This document shows, piece by piece, positions 9,014 through 16,248 of a stretch of 33,869 nt of DNA; position 1 is the first letter of the stretch, and each line of letters starts with the position of its first letter. Location of the stretch: positions 1 through 33,869 of the forward strand of contig JANXCA010000013.1 of assembly GCA_025060535.1 (NCBI GenBank), written 5' to 3'. Below the pieces are notes generated by a model. That model worked only from the letters and a program-made list of their open reading frames with translations. It did no database searches and had not been told where the DNA came from. The position numbers and the translations under genes were made by a program. Source of the DNA: Endomicrobiia bacterium. Its GTDB lineage: Bacteria; Elusimicrobiota; Endomicrobiia; DTEH01.

Positions 9014-10501
9014 ATGACGGTGAGAGTACGATTTGCTCCATCTCCTACAGGCTTTCTACACATAGGTGGTTTAAGAACAGCACTTTTTAATTATCTTTTT
9101 GCAAAACATAACAAAGGAAGTTTCATTTTAAGGATAGAAGATACCGACAGAACTCGCTATGTAGAAGGTGCTACTGAAAATTTAATTTCAATTCTAACAT
9201 GGTGTGGCATAGAATATGATGAAGGGCCATTTTTAGATAATAAAGGACAAATATATCAAAAAGGTGATTTTGGGCCATATATTCAATCTCAACGAACTGA
9301 GATTTATAAAAAATACGCTGAAGAATTATTAAAAAAGGGAGTAGCTTACAGATGTTTTTGCACTCCACAACGACTTGAAGAATTAAGAAAGACTCAACTA
9401 ATTAATAAACAACCTCCAATGTATGATAGATTTTGTAGAAATTTATCACAAAAAGAATCTGATGAAAAAGCAAAAACTGCACCTTATACTATAAGGTTAA
9501 AAATGCCTGATGAAGAAATTGTTTTTTATGACATTATTCATAAAGAAGTAAAATTTAATGGTAAACTTATTGATGATCAAATATTATTAAAATCTGACGG
9601 ATTCCCCACATATCATTTAGCGAATGTGGTCGATGACCACTTAATGCAAATTACTCATGTAATAAGAGGAGAAGAATGGCTATCCTCTACTCCAAAACAT
9701 ATAGTCTTATACAAATATTTCGAATGGAACCCTCCAAAATTTGCACATCTTCCGCTACTACTTAATCCAGATAGGACAAAACTAAGCAAACGCAGTGGAG
9801 ATGTTGCTGTAGAAGATTTTAAAAAGGAAGGTTTTTTACCAGAGGCAATTATAAATTATGTAGCTTTACTTGGTTGGTCAACAGAAGATTCACAACAGTT
9901 TTTTACAAAAGAAGAACTTATTGAAAAATTTTCTTTAGAAAGATGTTCTCAATCCCCTGCTATATTTGATAAACAAAAAATGTTATGGATGAATTCTGAA
10001 TATATTAGAAAAACATCCTCAGAAAAACTATTCTACTACATAAAACCATTTCTTGAAGAGGCAAATTTGGACACTTCTAATAAAGAATATCTACTAAAAT
10101 TAATTGAAGCAGAAAAAGAAAGAATAAAACTTCTAAAGGATGTACCTTATTTGATAGAGTATTTTCTAAAACCAGATGAAGAAATAACATATAATGAAGA
10201 AGCTGTTAAAAAATTTCTTTCAACAAAAGAACAAAAAGAAATTCTTTTACAATTAAAAGACCTATTGATAAAAATAGAAAATTTTGATAAAATAACATTA
10301 GAAAAAGAAATTCGCGAATTTTGTTTAAAAAATAACTACAAAACCCCAACAGTATTTCATCCTTTAAGAGTTGCTGTCTCTGGTAGGACTGAAGGAATAG
10401 GTCTTTTTGATTTACTCGAATTATTAGGTAAAGAAAAAGTAATAAACAGAATTCAGATAGTAATTAGTGATAAATTTTTAAAACAAATAAAAAGGAGTTA
10501 A
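9014..10501 (+). CDS. gltX: glutamyl-tRNA synthetase
   Basis: This class I synthetase attaches glutamate to tRNA-Glu. In bacteria without GlnRS the enzyme often also mischarges tRNA-Gln. The product has 495 residues, close to the family norm. The HIGH-type motif is HIGG at 16-19 and the KMSKS-type motif is KLSKR at 256-260. Cys114, Cys116 and Cys141 look like ligands of the zinc site seen in a subset of bacterial enzymes. The C-terminal alpha-helical anticodon-binding domain is complete. It begins two bases after hisG and is followed by a DUF1844 gene and tRNA-Gln, all on the same strand. Whether it is non-discriminating cannot be settled by eye. Confidence 0.96.
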   Translation: MTVRVRFAPSPTGFLHIGGLRTALFNYLFAKHNKGSFILRIEDTDRTRYVEGATENLISILTWCGIEYDEGPFLDNKGQIYQKGDFGPYIQSQRTEIYKKYAEELLKKGVAYRCFCTPQRLEELRKTQLINKQPPMYDRFCRNLSQKESDEKAKTAPYTIRLKMPDEEIVFYDIIHKEVKFNGKLIDDQILLKSDGFPTYHLANVVDDHLMQITHVIRGEEWLSSTPKHIVLYKYFEWNPPKFAHLPLLLNPDRTKLSKRSGDVAVEDFKKEGFLPEAIINYVALLGWSTEDSQQFFTKEELIEKFSLERCSQSPAIFDKQKMLWMNSEYIRKTSSEKLFYYIKPFLEEANLDTSNKEYLLKLIEAEKERIKLLKDVPYLIEYFLKPDEEITYNEEAVKKFLSTKEQKEILLQLKDLLIKIENFDKITLEKEIREFCLKNNYKTPTVFHPLRVAVSGRTEGIGLFDLLELLGKEKVINRIQIVISDKFLKQIKRS

Positions 10502-10507
10502 TTATAA

Positions 10508-10783
10508 ATGACAGAGGAAAAAATTAACCTATTTATAGCATTAATAACCTCATTAGCATCAACTTGTTGGATGCAACTTGGCAAAGTTCCAAATCCTATG
10601 ACAAATAAGATAGAAAAAGAATTAGAAAGTGCAAAATTTACAATAGAACTTTTAAGAATGTTAAAAAATAAAACACAAGGCAATCTTACCACTGAAGAAG
10701 AACAAGTATTAATTTCTGTAATTACTGACCTAGAACTTAACTACGCTGAAGAAGTAAAAAAAGAAAACCAAAGTGCTAACTAA
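10508..10783 (+). CDS. DUF1844 domain protein
   Basis: The 91-residue soluble, mostly helical protein matches the DUF1844 family. A hydrophobic start (NLFIALITSLASTCWMQLG) is followed by P-NPMT and then the diagnostic ELLRMLKNKTQGNLTTEE. Family members are small proteins of unknown function, found in Deltaproteobacteria, Planctomycetes and several candidate phyla. The ATG lies six bases after the gltX stop. Its AAGGAG ribosome-binding site lies inside the last codons of gltX, so translation is probably coupled. tRNA-Gln follows after five bases. Confidence 0.85.
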   Translation: MTEEKINLFIALITSLASTCWMQLGKVPNPMTNKIEKELESAKFTIELLRMLKNKTQGNLTTEEEQVLISVITDLELNYAEEVKKENQSAN

Positions 10784-10788
10784 ACACT

Positions 10789-10860
10789 TCCGGGGTGGTG
10801 TAATTGGTAACACAGATGGCTCTGGACCATCTGTTCCTGGTTCGAGTCCAGGCCCCGGAG
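10789..10860 (+). tRNA. tRNA-Gln (anticodon CTG)
   Basis: A 72-base cloverleaf folds completely: acceptor TCCGGGG with CCCCGGA, D stem GTGT/ACAC, anticodon stem GATGG/CCATC with loop CTCTGGA, and T stem CCTGG/CCAGG with loop TTCGAGT. The discriminator is G and no CCA is encoded. Anticodon CUG reads CAG. The first pair is U1-A72, the identity feature recognised by bacterial GatCAB on tRNA-Gln. It lies five bases behind the DUF1844 gene and is probably processed from the hisG-gltX transcript. Confidence 0.97.
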
Positions 10861-10866
10861 AGTTTA

Positions 10867-10894
10867 TACTTTTCTTAAAATACTTTTCTTAAAA
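10867..10894. repeat. perfect tandem duplication of a 14-base unit
   Basis: TACTTTTCTTAAAA occurs twice head to tail (10867-10880 and 10881-10894) directly after tRNA-Gln, between the two convergent transcripts. It is a short local duplication with no visible function. Confidence 0.9.
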
Positions 10895-10920
10895 AAACAT
10901 TCTCCCAAACCCGCATTGGG
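10888..10920 (-). terminator. possible weak intrinsic terminator after tRNA-Thr
   Basis: Read on the minus strand, CCCAA and TTGGG (10904-10908 and 10916-10920) can pair around a seven-base loop. A run of seven T follows after a six-base gap. The stem is only five pairs, so activity is doubtful. The position, just past the last minus-strand tRNA and facing the convergent plus-strand operon, is where a terminator would be expected. Confidence 0.3.
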
Positions 10921-10941
10921 TGAAGGTTTAAAATATGAATT

Positions 10942-11013
10942 AGCCGAAGGTGGGGATTGAACCCACGACCTTCCCGTTACGAGCGGGATGCTCTTCCACT
11001 GAGCTACTTCGGC
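10942..11013 (-). tRNA. tRNA-Thr (anticodon CGT)
   Basis: The minus strand folds into a 72-base cloverleaf: acceptor GCCGAAG/CTTCGGC, D arm GCTC...GAGC, anticodon stem TCCCG/CGGGA with loop CTCGTAA, T stem GTGGG/CCCAC with loop TTCAATC, and discriminator T. The CGU anticodon reads ACG only. CCA is not encoded. It is the last gene of the long minus-strand run and lies 51 bases beyond tRNA-Phe. Confidence 0.96.
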
Positions 11014-11064
11014 AAAATTCTTCTGATGAAGAGAGTAATTCTTGAATCTAAAGAAAAGAAAATC

Positions 11065-11136
11065 TGCCGGGGGAGAGAATCGAACTCCCGACGCTCGGTT
11101 TTTCAGACCGACGCTCTACCACTGAGCTACCCCGGC
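11065..11136 (-). tRNA. tRNA-Phe (anticodon GAA)
   Basis: The minus strand folds into a 72-base cloverleaf: acceptor GCCGGGG/CCCCGGC, D arm GCTC...GAGC, anticodon stem TCGGT/ACCGA with loop CTGAAAA, T stem GGGAG/CTCTC (one G-T pair) with loop TTCGATT, and discriminator A. Anticodon GAA reads both Phe codons. CCA is not encoded. Confidence 0.97.
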
Positions 11137-11215
11137 AGAATTTGTATCCAAACAAAGACAATTTATATTCGAAAATTTAAAAAAACTAAAGTGTAATATT
11201 AAAATATTTTATTTT

Positions 11216-11482
11216 CTACTCTTGTTCTTTTGAAAATTTTTTGACTATTTTTTCCTTTGTATCTTCGACAAATTTTTTTATTTTATCAGCTTCTTCTTCA
11301 ACAAACTCTCTACCTTTTTCTAAGTACTCTTCCCCTTTTTCTTCTAAATCTTCAAGATATTTTGCAATTTTTTTTCTTGTTTCTTTACCTTCTGCTGGTG
11401 CAAATAAAATTCCTAAAATAGCTCCAATCCCTACTCCCAATAAAAATGCAAGTAAACTTGAACCTGAATTTCTTTCACTCAT
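11216..11482 (-). CDS. YtxH domain protein
   Basis: The 88-residue product has one hydrophobic, glycine-rich membrane segment (about residues 9-27, with LGVGIGAILGILFAP). Then comes the APAEGKETRKKI boundary typical of the YtxH family and a highly charged Glu/Lys helix, probably coiled coil. Proteins of this family are small membrane-anchored proteins, often linked to envelope stress, with no defined biochemical role. It lies six bases after a DUF948 gene, a common pairing. AGGAGG-like purines precede the start within the end of that gap. Confidence 0.8.
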   Translation of the reverse strand: MSERNSGSSLLAFLLGVGIGAILGILFAPAEGKETRKKIAKYLEDLEEKGEEYLEKGREFVEEEADKIKKFVEDTKEKIVKKFSKEQE

Positions 11483-11488
11483 TAAAAA

Positions 11489-11764
11489 TTACCTCCTAAA
11501 AAATAAACTTTTAAAAAATTTTATCAAACTTGTACCAATCCCTGCAAAGATGGAAATCATAAGAGGTATTGAAGAAGAAATAACTTTTCTTACCTCCACA
11601 CCTATACCAGTTATATTTTCAAGATTTTTATTTATTTTTTGCAGAACTAATTCTGCTTCTTTTGCTGTTTTTTTAATCTGTATAAGAGTTAAAACAGAAT
11701 AAATTACCAAAACCAAAAAACAAAGAAGAAAAAATAACACTGAAAAAATTATAAATATTTCCAT
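11489..11764 (-). CDS. DUF948-like small membrane protein
   Basis: The 91-residue product has an N-terminal membrane segment (about residues 3-27). A helical stretch follows (IKKTAKEAELVLQKINKNLE) of the kind seen in DUF948 proteins, and a second hydrophobic region lies near the C-terminus. Function is unknown. GGAG stands about ten bases before the ATG. It is paired with the YtxH gene downstream, as in many bacteria. The family assignment rests on size, topology and neighbour rather than a single diagnostic motif. Confidence 0.65.
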   Translation of the reverse strand: MEIFIIFSVLFFLLCFLVLVIYSVLTLIQIKKTAKEAELVLQKINKNLENITGIGVEVRKVISSSIPLMISIFAGIGTSLIKFFKSLFFRR

Positions 11765-11874
11765 ATTAGAAACTCCATTAAACTAAATTATTTTTAAAAT
11801 ATAAAAACTATAATTTGATTTTCAATAGTTAGATATTATTTTTTTAAAAATATTTTTTTACAACATAATTCAGT

Positions 11875-11966
11875 CGGTGGATGCAGGATTCGAACCTGCG
11901 ATCCCGAGAACTACTCGGGATATCCCGTTTCGAGCGGGACGCCTTAAACCACTCGGCCAATCCACC
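11875..11966 (-). tRNA. tRNA-Ser (anticodon CGA)
   Basis: The minus strand folds into a 92-base class II tRNA: acceptor GGTGGAT/ATCCACC, anticodon stem TCCCG/CGGGA with loop CTCGAAA, a long variable arm with a TCCCGAG/CTCGGGA stem, T stem GCAGG/CCTGC, and discriminator G. The CGA anticodon reads UCG. CCA is not encoded. It lies 19 bases behind the SpoIID gene and may be cut from that transcript. Confidence 0.97.
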
Positions 11967-11985
11967 GACAGAATTTATTAAGAAA

Positions 11986-13776
11986 CTAATATATCTTTCT
12001 TACTTCATTAAGTGGATAATAGTGTTTAATTATATCTACATAATTTCTACCCTCATTTGCAAGATTACAACTTCCACTTTGGCACATACCAATCCCATGT
12101 CCCCAACCAGCACCCCAAAAATAATAAGTTTGAGTATTTTTGTTATACTCAACTATAAACGATGATGATCTTAAAGAACCATTTGGAACTATGTTTCTTA
12201 TTTCATGCTCAGTTAATAAAATTTTATTGCGTTTTGTTCCTATTATTTTAATTTTATTAATATACAAATTCTTTCTTCTGCTAATAATTAATATCTCTTT
12301 TAATTTCCCAATTTTATACTTCCCATCTAAATATCTTGAAAGTGTATCTTTTTTTATTACTCTTAACCACCTAAAAGTACCTGGATGAACATAATCTGAA
12401 GGTCCACAGTTTAAATTTAAAGGAAATAAATACCATTTATAAAAATCATCTATATTAAAACTTTCTTTAGCATCGTATATTACACAATCATCACTATAGA
12501 AACATCCAGCAGATAGAGTTATTCCTCCACAATTTGCATGAAAAAAAATATTTTCTAAATTCCCATCTTTATTTGTAATAACTTCTCCTAATGTAGTATT
12601 TACAGCATAACTAGAAGAGTCATCTTCTGTCTTAATGCCTTCATATACCTGACAATGCTGTCCCCAACAGACATCAAAGTGTTTATGAAATCTTTTTTTC
12701 TTTCTGTAAAGAGCAACCGTCCTTGCTATCACAGCTTGAGCCTTTAAAGCCTCTGTAGGGGTATTTTTACCTATCTCTTTTGGTACTACACTATATAAAT
12801 ACTCATCTAAAGGAAGATTATTTATAACTATTATTTGATCCTTTAAATTTTTTATAATTAAACTACCTCTAAACTCCTTATTTTGAGGAAATTTATTCTT
12901 AAACCATTTATATTCAGATATATAAAAAGAAGCATCAGAAATTTTAGGAATAATAAAAAGGAACTTTGTTTTAATCCTGTATTCTTTGTTTAATGTGGGT
13001 GAAATTATTCCAAATATCTTAGGAGCTGACCTATAAACTACGGTCCACTCATTTTCAAAACCTCCTTTGGCTTTTATTATTTCTTTACCTCTCTCGTCAA
13101 TAATAACAAAATCATTACTTGCATAAAATTTTACACAATCTATTCTCATTAAGTTTCCATTATCTTTTGTGGAAATACCTACATTTATATAAGGAATATC
13201 CTGTGTTTTTAAACTATTAAGTAACGATTTTATTTCTGTAAATTTCTTTTCAGATGAAACAAAACTACTTTCAATATGATTTGAAAGATAATCTAATTTT
13301 CTTAAAATTTCTTTATCTGGATTAAACCAAGAAAAAATATTAAAATGTTTATATGCTTGAGAATAATTTTTTAAAAAAAGATAACTTTGGGCTAAACTTT
13401 TCCTTGCTTCATGAAATCTTGAATCATTTCTCACACAATTTTCAAAAAAACTAACAGCTTTCTCCATATCTCCTTTAATAAAATAAAATTCCCCTAACCT
13501 AAAATTTGTAAGCTGATTTAACGGATAAAAAGAACTAAGATAAACTCCATAATATTTTGCTTTTTCTACTTCTTCTTTATCTAAATAGTATTCAAACAAA
13601 ATAAGATCCTTTAAAATAATATCTCTATAATCTTCTGATTGATAGGATAACAAGATATAATAATCAGTGATTTTTTTATCTAGGTATTTTTTTCTTATTT
13701 CTAAAATACTTTCAGAAAAACTAACTGTGTAAAAAGTTGCTGTAAGAATAATGTTTATAAAAACAATCTTTCTCAT
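11986..13776 (-). CDS. SpoIID/LytB domain protein with N-terminal TPR region
   Basis: SpoIID-type domains act on peptidoglycan. In SpoIID itself the domain is a lytic transglycosylase for denuded glycan, and in LytB it enhances an amidase. I place the start at the ATG at 13776, giving 596 residues, because it opens directly with a signal peptide (MRKIVFINIILTATF). The open frame reaches 13821. Next come two to four TPR-like helical repeats (YYFxxGDxxKAxxFF pattern). The SpoIID domain fills the C-terminal half, with PTEALKAQAVIARTVALY, an FHANCGG motif, and the closing GAGWGHGIGMCQSG plus HYYPL. The start overlaps the end of the radical SAM gene by 56 bases. No strong Shine-Dalgarno sequence fixes the start. 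A sporulation role is not implied. Confidence 0.88.
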   Translation of the reverse strand: MRKIVFINIILTATFYTVSFSESILEIRKKYLDKKITDYYILLSYQSEDYRDIILKDLILFEYYLDKEEVEKAKYYGVYLSSFYPLNQLTNFRLGEFYFIKGDMEKAVSFFENCVRNDSRFHEARKSLAQSYLFLKNYSQAYKHFNIFSWFNPDKEILRKLDYLSNHIESSFVSSEKKFTEIKSLLNSLKTQDIPYINVGISTKDNGNLMRIDCVKFYASNDFVIIDERGKEIIKAKGGFENEWTVVYRSAPKIFGIISPTLNKEYRIKTKFLFIIPKISDASFYISEYKWFKNKFPQNKEFRGSLIIKNLKDQIIVINNLPLDEYLYSVVPKEIGKNTPTEALKAQAVIARTVALYRKKKRFHKHFDVCWGQHCQVYEGIKTEDDSSSYAVNTTLGEVITNKDGNLENIFFHANCGGITLSAGCFYSDDCVIYDAKESFNIDDFYKWYLFPLNLNCGPSDYVHPGTFRWLRVIKKDTLSRYLDGKYKIGKLKEILIISRRKNLYINKIKIIGTKRNKILLTEHEIRNIVPNGSLRSSSFIVEYNKNTQTYYFWGAGWGHGIGMCQSGSCNLANEGRNYVDIIKHYYPLNEVRKIY

Positions 13777-16246
13777 ATAAGCGTAAAATCTTACCATCCT
13801 GAGTTTCCATATACAGTTCATTTCTTAATATATCAAAGTTGTAATAATCTTCTTGGGAGATATTAAAAATATTACCTACTACTACCTCAGGTCTTAAATT
13901 TTTTCCAGGAGAAAATCTTAATAACAGATAAAGAGTAAAATTATCTATAAGTTTTATTTCTTTAATTATTTCAAATAAATTTATTTTTTCTAATGTATTA
14001 TCCTGTTTTATTTTAAAAACAAAATACTCCTTTAATCTCAAAAACTCTTCTAATTTCTCTTTTGAATAACCTTTCGAATTTTTTACTAAGTATTCTATTA
14101 AATTTACACAACTATTTAATGAAGGAATCTTATTTAAAGGAAAATCTAAAACCCAAGCGTCTATTAAGAAAAATCCTTCTGGTAAAAATTTTTTTATACT
14201 ATTAAAAATATATTCCTTATCTCTTTTTTCATAAATTTCCACATCTACATACTCAGAGTTGCTTTCATAACCTACAGGAGTAGCTGGTGCTAAAGAAAAT
14301 TTTATCTGTGGATTATACCCCTGAGTATAGCAAACAGGAATTTGAGATAATTTTAAAATTTTTTTAAATATCTCTACTTCATCTAAATGTGATAAAAATT
14401 TTATTTTACCTCTGCGTCCAAATTTTAATCTTAAAGTATATAAACCAAAAGAAGGATAACAATAATTAAAATTTATTTTGCTGTTTTTTTTATTACTACA
14501 CAAATCAAATGCCTCTTTTTCTACCAAAAAACTTTTGTTAGAAACACTTTCATCATTCATCTTAACAGAATTAACATACTTCCTATAAAGAACATCTTTT
14601 GAAAATTGATATTTTATATTATCCCATATAAAATTATAATTTATGTCTCTTTCTTTAAATATAAACTCTTCTAAATTAATATCTTTTAAATTTTTTTTCC
14701 ATAACTCTAAATTAAAACTTTCTTTCCAATTAGAAAAACGTTCGCCCTCTTCCCATACTTTTTTTAAAAATCTTCCAACAGTGGCATCTCCTCTAGAAAT
14801 TAATGCTTCTATATATGAAGAAAATATATATTTTTCTATGTTCCCAAAATTAACTCCCCAATATAAATTTTTCTTCAAAAACACAATTTTTTTATATAAC
14901 TCTTCATAACTTTGTATTTTAGTAAACTGAAAAGGCGTATGTGGTTTTGGAATAAAAATAGAAATGGTTATGTTTAACCTTATCTTATTAAAATATTTTT
15001 TTATTTTCTTTATAAGAAAATAAATCTCTTCTATATCTTGTTCTGTTTCAGTTGGAAGACCTATCATAAAATAAAGTTTGATTTTTTGGAACCCATATTT
15101 ATAAAGAATTTTTAATTTATCAAAAAATTCCTCATTAGAAACTTCTTTATTTAATACCTTTCTTAACCTCTCCGTAGCTGTTTCTAAGGCTAAAGTAATA
15201 GTTGGTTTTCTAAACAAGGCAAGTCTCTCTATTAAGTTTTCATTTATATCTTCTATTCTTAAAGAAGGTAAAGCAACAGAAATACATTGATTTGAAAATC
15301 TGTTAAATACAAAATCTATTACTTCTAAAAGATATGGATAATTAGTTACACAAAAACCAGTAAATGAAACCTCGCTATATCCTGTATTTCTTAAAGATTC
15401 TTCTAAAAGATAAATAACTTTATTTTTATCTCTATATCTCAACGGTTTTGTTATATGAGTTGCTTGACAAAAATTGCAACTATATCCGCATCCTCTGGTT
15501 ACTTCTATATTTAATCTTGAATGAGCAGTTCTTACTAATGGTACTATTGGATCTGTAGGATAGTAGCTTTTGTTAATGTCAACAATCCCTGGATAAATCA
15601 CTTTTTTATTAGAAGAAATACCACAGACATATGTCTCTTTCAACTCATCTATTTTTTTAAGCAAACTATGTTTATCTTCAGATTTTTGTAAAATTTTAAA
15701 TTTTCTTATTATATCTACTACTTTTATTATACTTTCTTCAGCCTCTCCTAAAATAAAAAAATCAATAAAATCTTCCAACACATAAGGATTACAACTACAC
15801 GGACCTCCAGCTATTACTAAAGGAAAAACTTCTTTTCTATCTTTTCTTTCTAAAGGTATACCTGCTAAATAAAGAATTGTAAATATATTTAAATAATTAA
15901 GTTCATCCTGTAAAGAAAAACCAATTATATCAAACTCTTTAAGTTTGTGATTCGTCTCTAAAGAAAATAATAAAGTATTTTCTTTTTGTAAAATTTTTTC
16001 CATATCTACATCTACAGCAAAAACTCTTTCACATAATATATCCTTATAAGAATTTAACAACTTATAAAGAATCATAATACCTAAATTAGACATACCTATA
16101 GAGTACTTGTCAGGAAAACACAAACACACTTTTATTACTTCTGGATTACTCCATTTAGATAAAATTTCTGACACATTAACATTCCATTCTAAACCTATAT
16201 ATTGAGCAGGATTAGAAACTCTCTTTAAGATTTCCTCTATGTTCAT
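13721..16246 (-). CDS. B12-binding radical SAM protein fused to DUF2344 (TIGR03960/TIGR03936-type)
   Basis: The 841-residue protein joins two units that are separate genes in some bacteria. Residues 1-240 form a cobalamin-binding-like Rossmann domain. Cys253, Cys257 and Cys260 form the CxxxCxxC site for the iron-sulfur cluster that splits S-adenosylmethionine. The radical SAM barrel extends to about residue 480. From about residue 610 a DUF2344 domain begins (LRLKFGRRGKIKFLSH, later GYNPQIKFSLAPATPVG). The family is widespread next to rodA or ribonuclease G genes and its substrate is, as far as I know, not established. The start lies two bases after the rodA stop, so the gene belongs to the mre-rod operon. 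The exact domain limits are estimates. Confidence 0.9.
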   Translation of the reverse strand: MNIEEILKRVSNPAQYIGLEWNVNVSEILSKWSNPEVIKVCLCFPDKYSIGMSNLGIMILYKLLNSYKDILCERVFAVDVDMEKILQKENTLLFSLETNHKLKEFDIIGFSLQDELNYLNIFTILYLAGIPLERKDRKEVFPLVIAGGPCSCNPYVLEDFIDFFILGEAEESIIKVVDIIRKFKILQKSEDKHSLLKKIDELKETYVCGISSNKKVIYPGIVDINKSYYPTDPIVPLVRTAHSRLNIEVTRGCGYSCNFCQATHITKPLRYRDKNKVIYLLEESLRNTGYSEVSFTGFCVTNYPYLLEVIDFVFNRFSNQCISVALPSLRIEDINENLIERLALFRKPTITLALETATERLRKVLNKEVSNEEFFDKLKILYKYGFQKIKLYFMIGLPTETEQDIEEIYFLIKKIKKYFNKIRLNITISIFIPKPHTPFQFTKIQSYEELYKKIVFLKKNLYWGVNFGNIEKYIFSSYIEALISRGDATVGRFLKKVWEEGERFSNWKESFNLELWKKNLKDINLEEFIFKERDINYNFIWDNIKYQFSKDVLYRKYVNSVKMNDESVSNKSFLVEKEAFDLCSNKKNSKINFNYCYPSFGLYTLRLKFGRRGKIKFLSHLDEVEIFKKILKLSQIPVCYTQGYNPQIKFSLAPATPVGYESNSEYVDVEIYEKRDKEYIFNSIKKFLPEGFFLIDAWVLDFPLNKIPSLNSCVNLIEYLVKNSKGYSKEKLEEFLRLKEYFVFKIKQDNTLEKINLFEIIKEIKLIDNFTLYLLLRFSPGKNLRPEVVVGNIFNISQEDYYNFDILRNELYMETQDGKILRLYEKDCFYKHYSYSNFLHS

Positions 16247-16248
16247 AA

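Noticed and set aside
10957-11196. Plus-strand open frame with two PLSY-type repeats
   Set aside because: The apparent repeats are translations of the opposite strand of tRNA-Thr and tRNA-Phe, a common artefact.
11137-11215. Possible terminator after the YtxH gene
   Set aside because: Only an AT palindrome is visible. No GC-containing stem or T-run supports it.
11241-11702. 153-codon plus-strand open frame opposite the YtxH and DUF948 genes
   Set aside because: It is Ser/Phe-rich low-complexity translation antisense to two recognisable genes and has no family resemblance.
11881-12165. Plus-strand open frame starting in tRNA-Ser
   Set aside because: Its beginning is antisense tRNA-Ser and the rest is antisense to the SpoIID-like gene.
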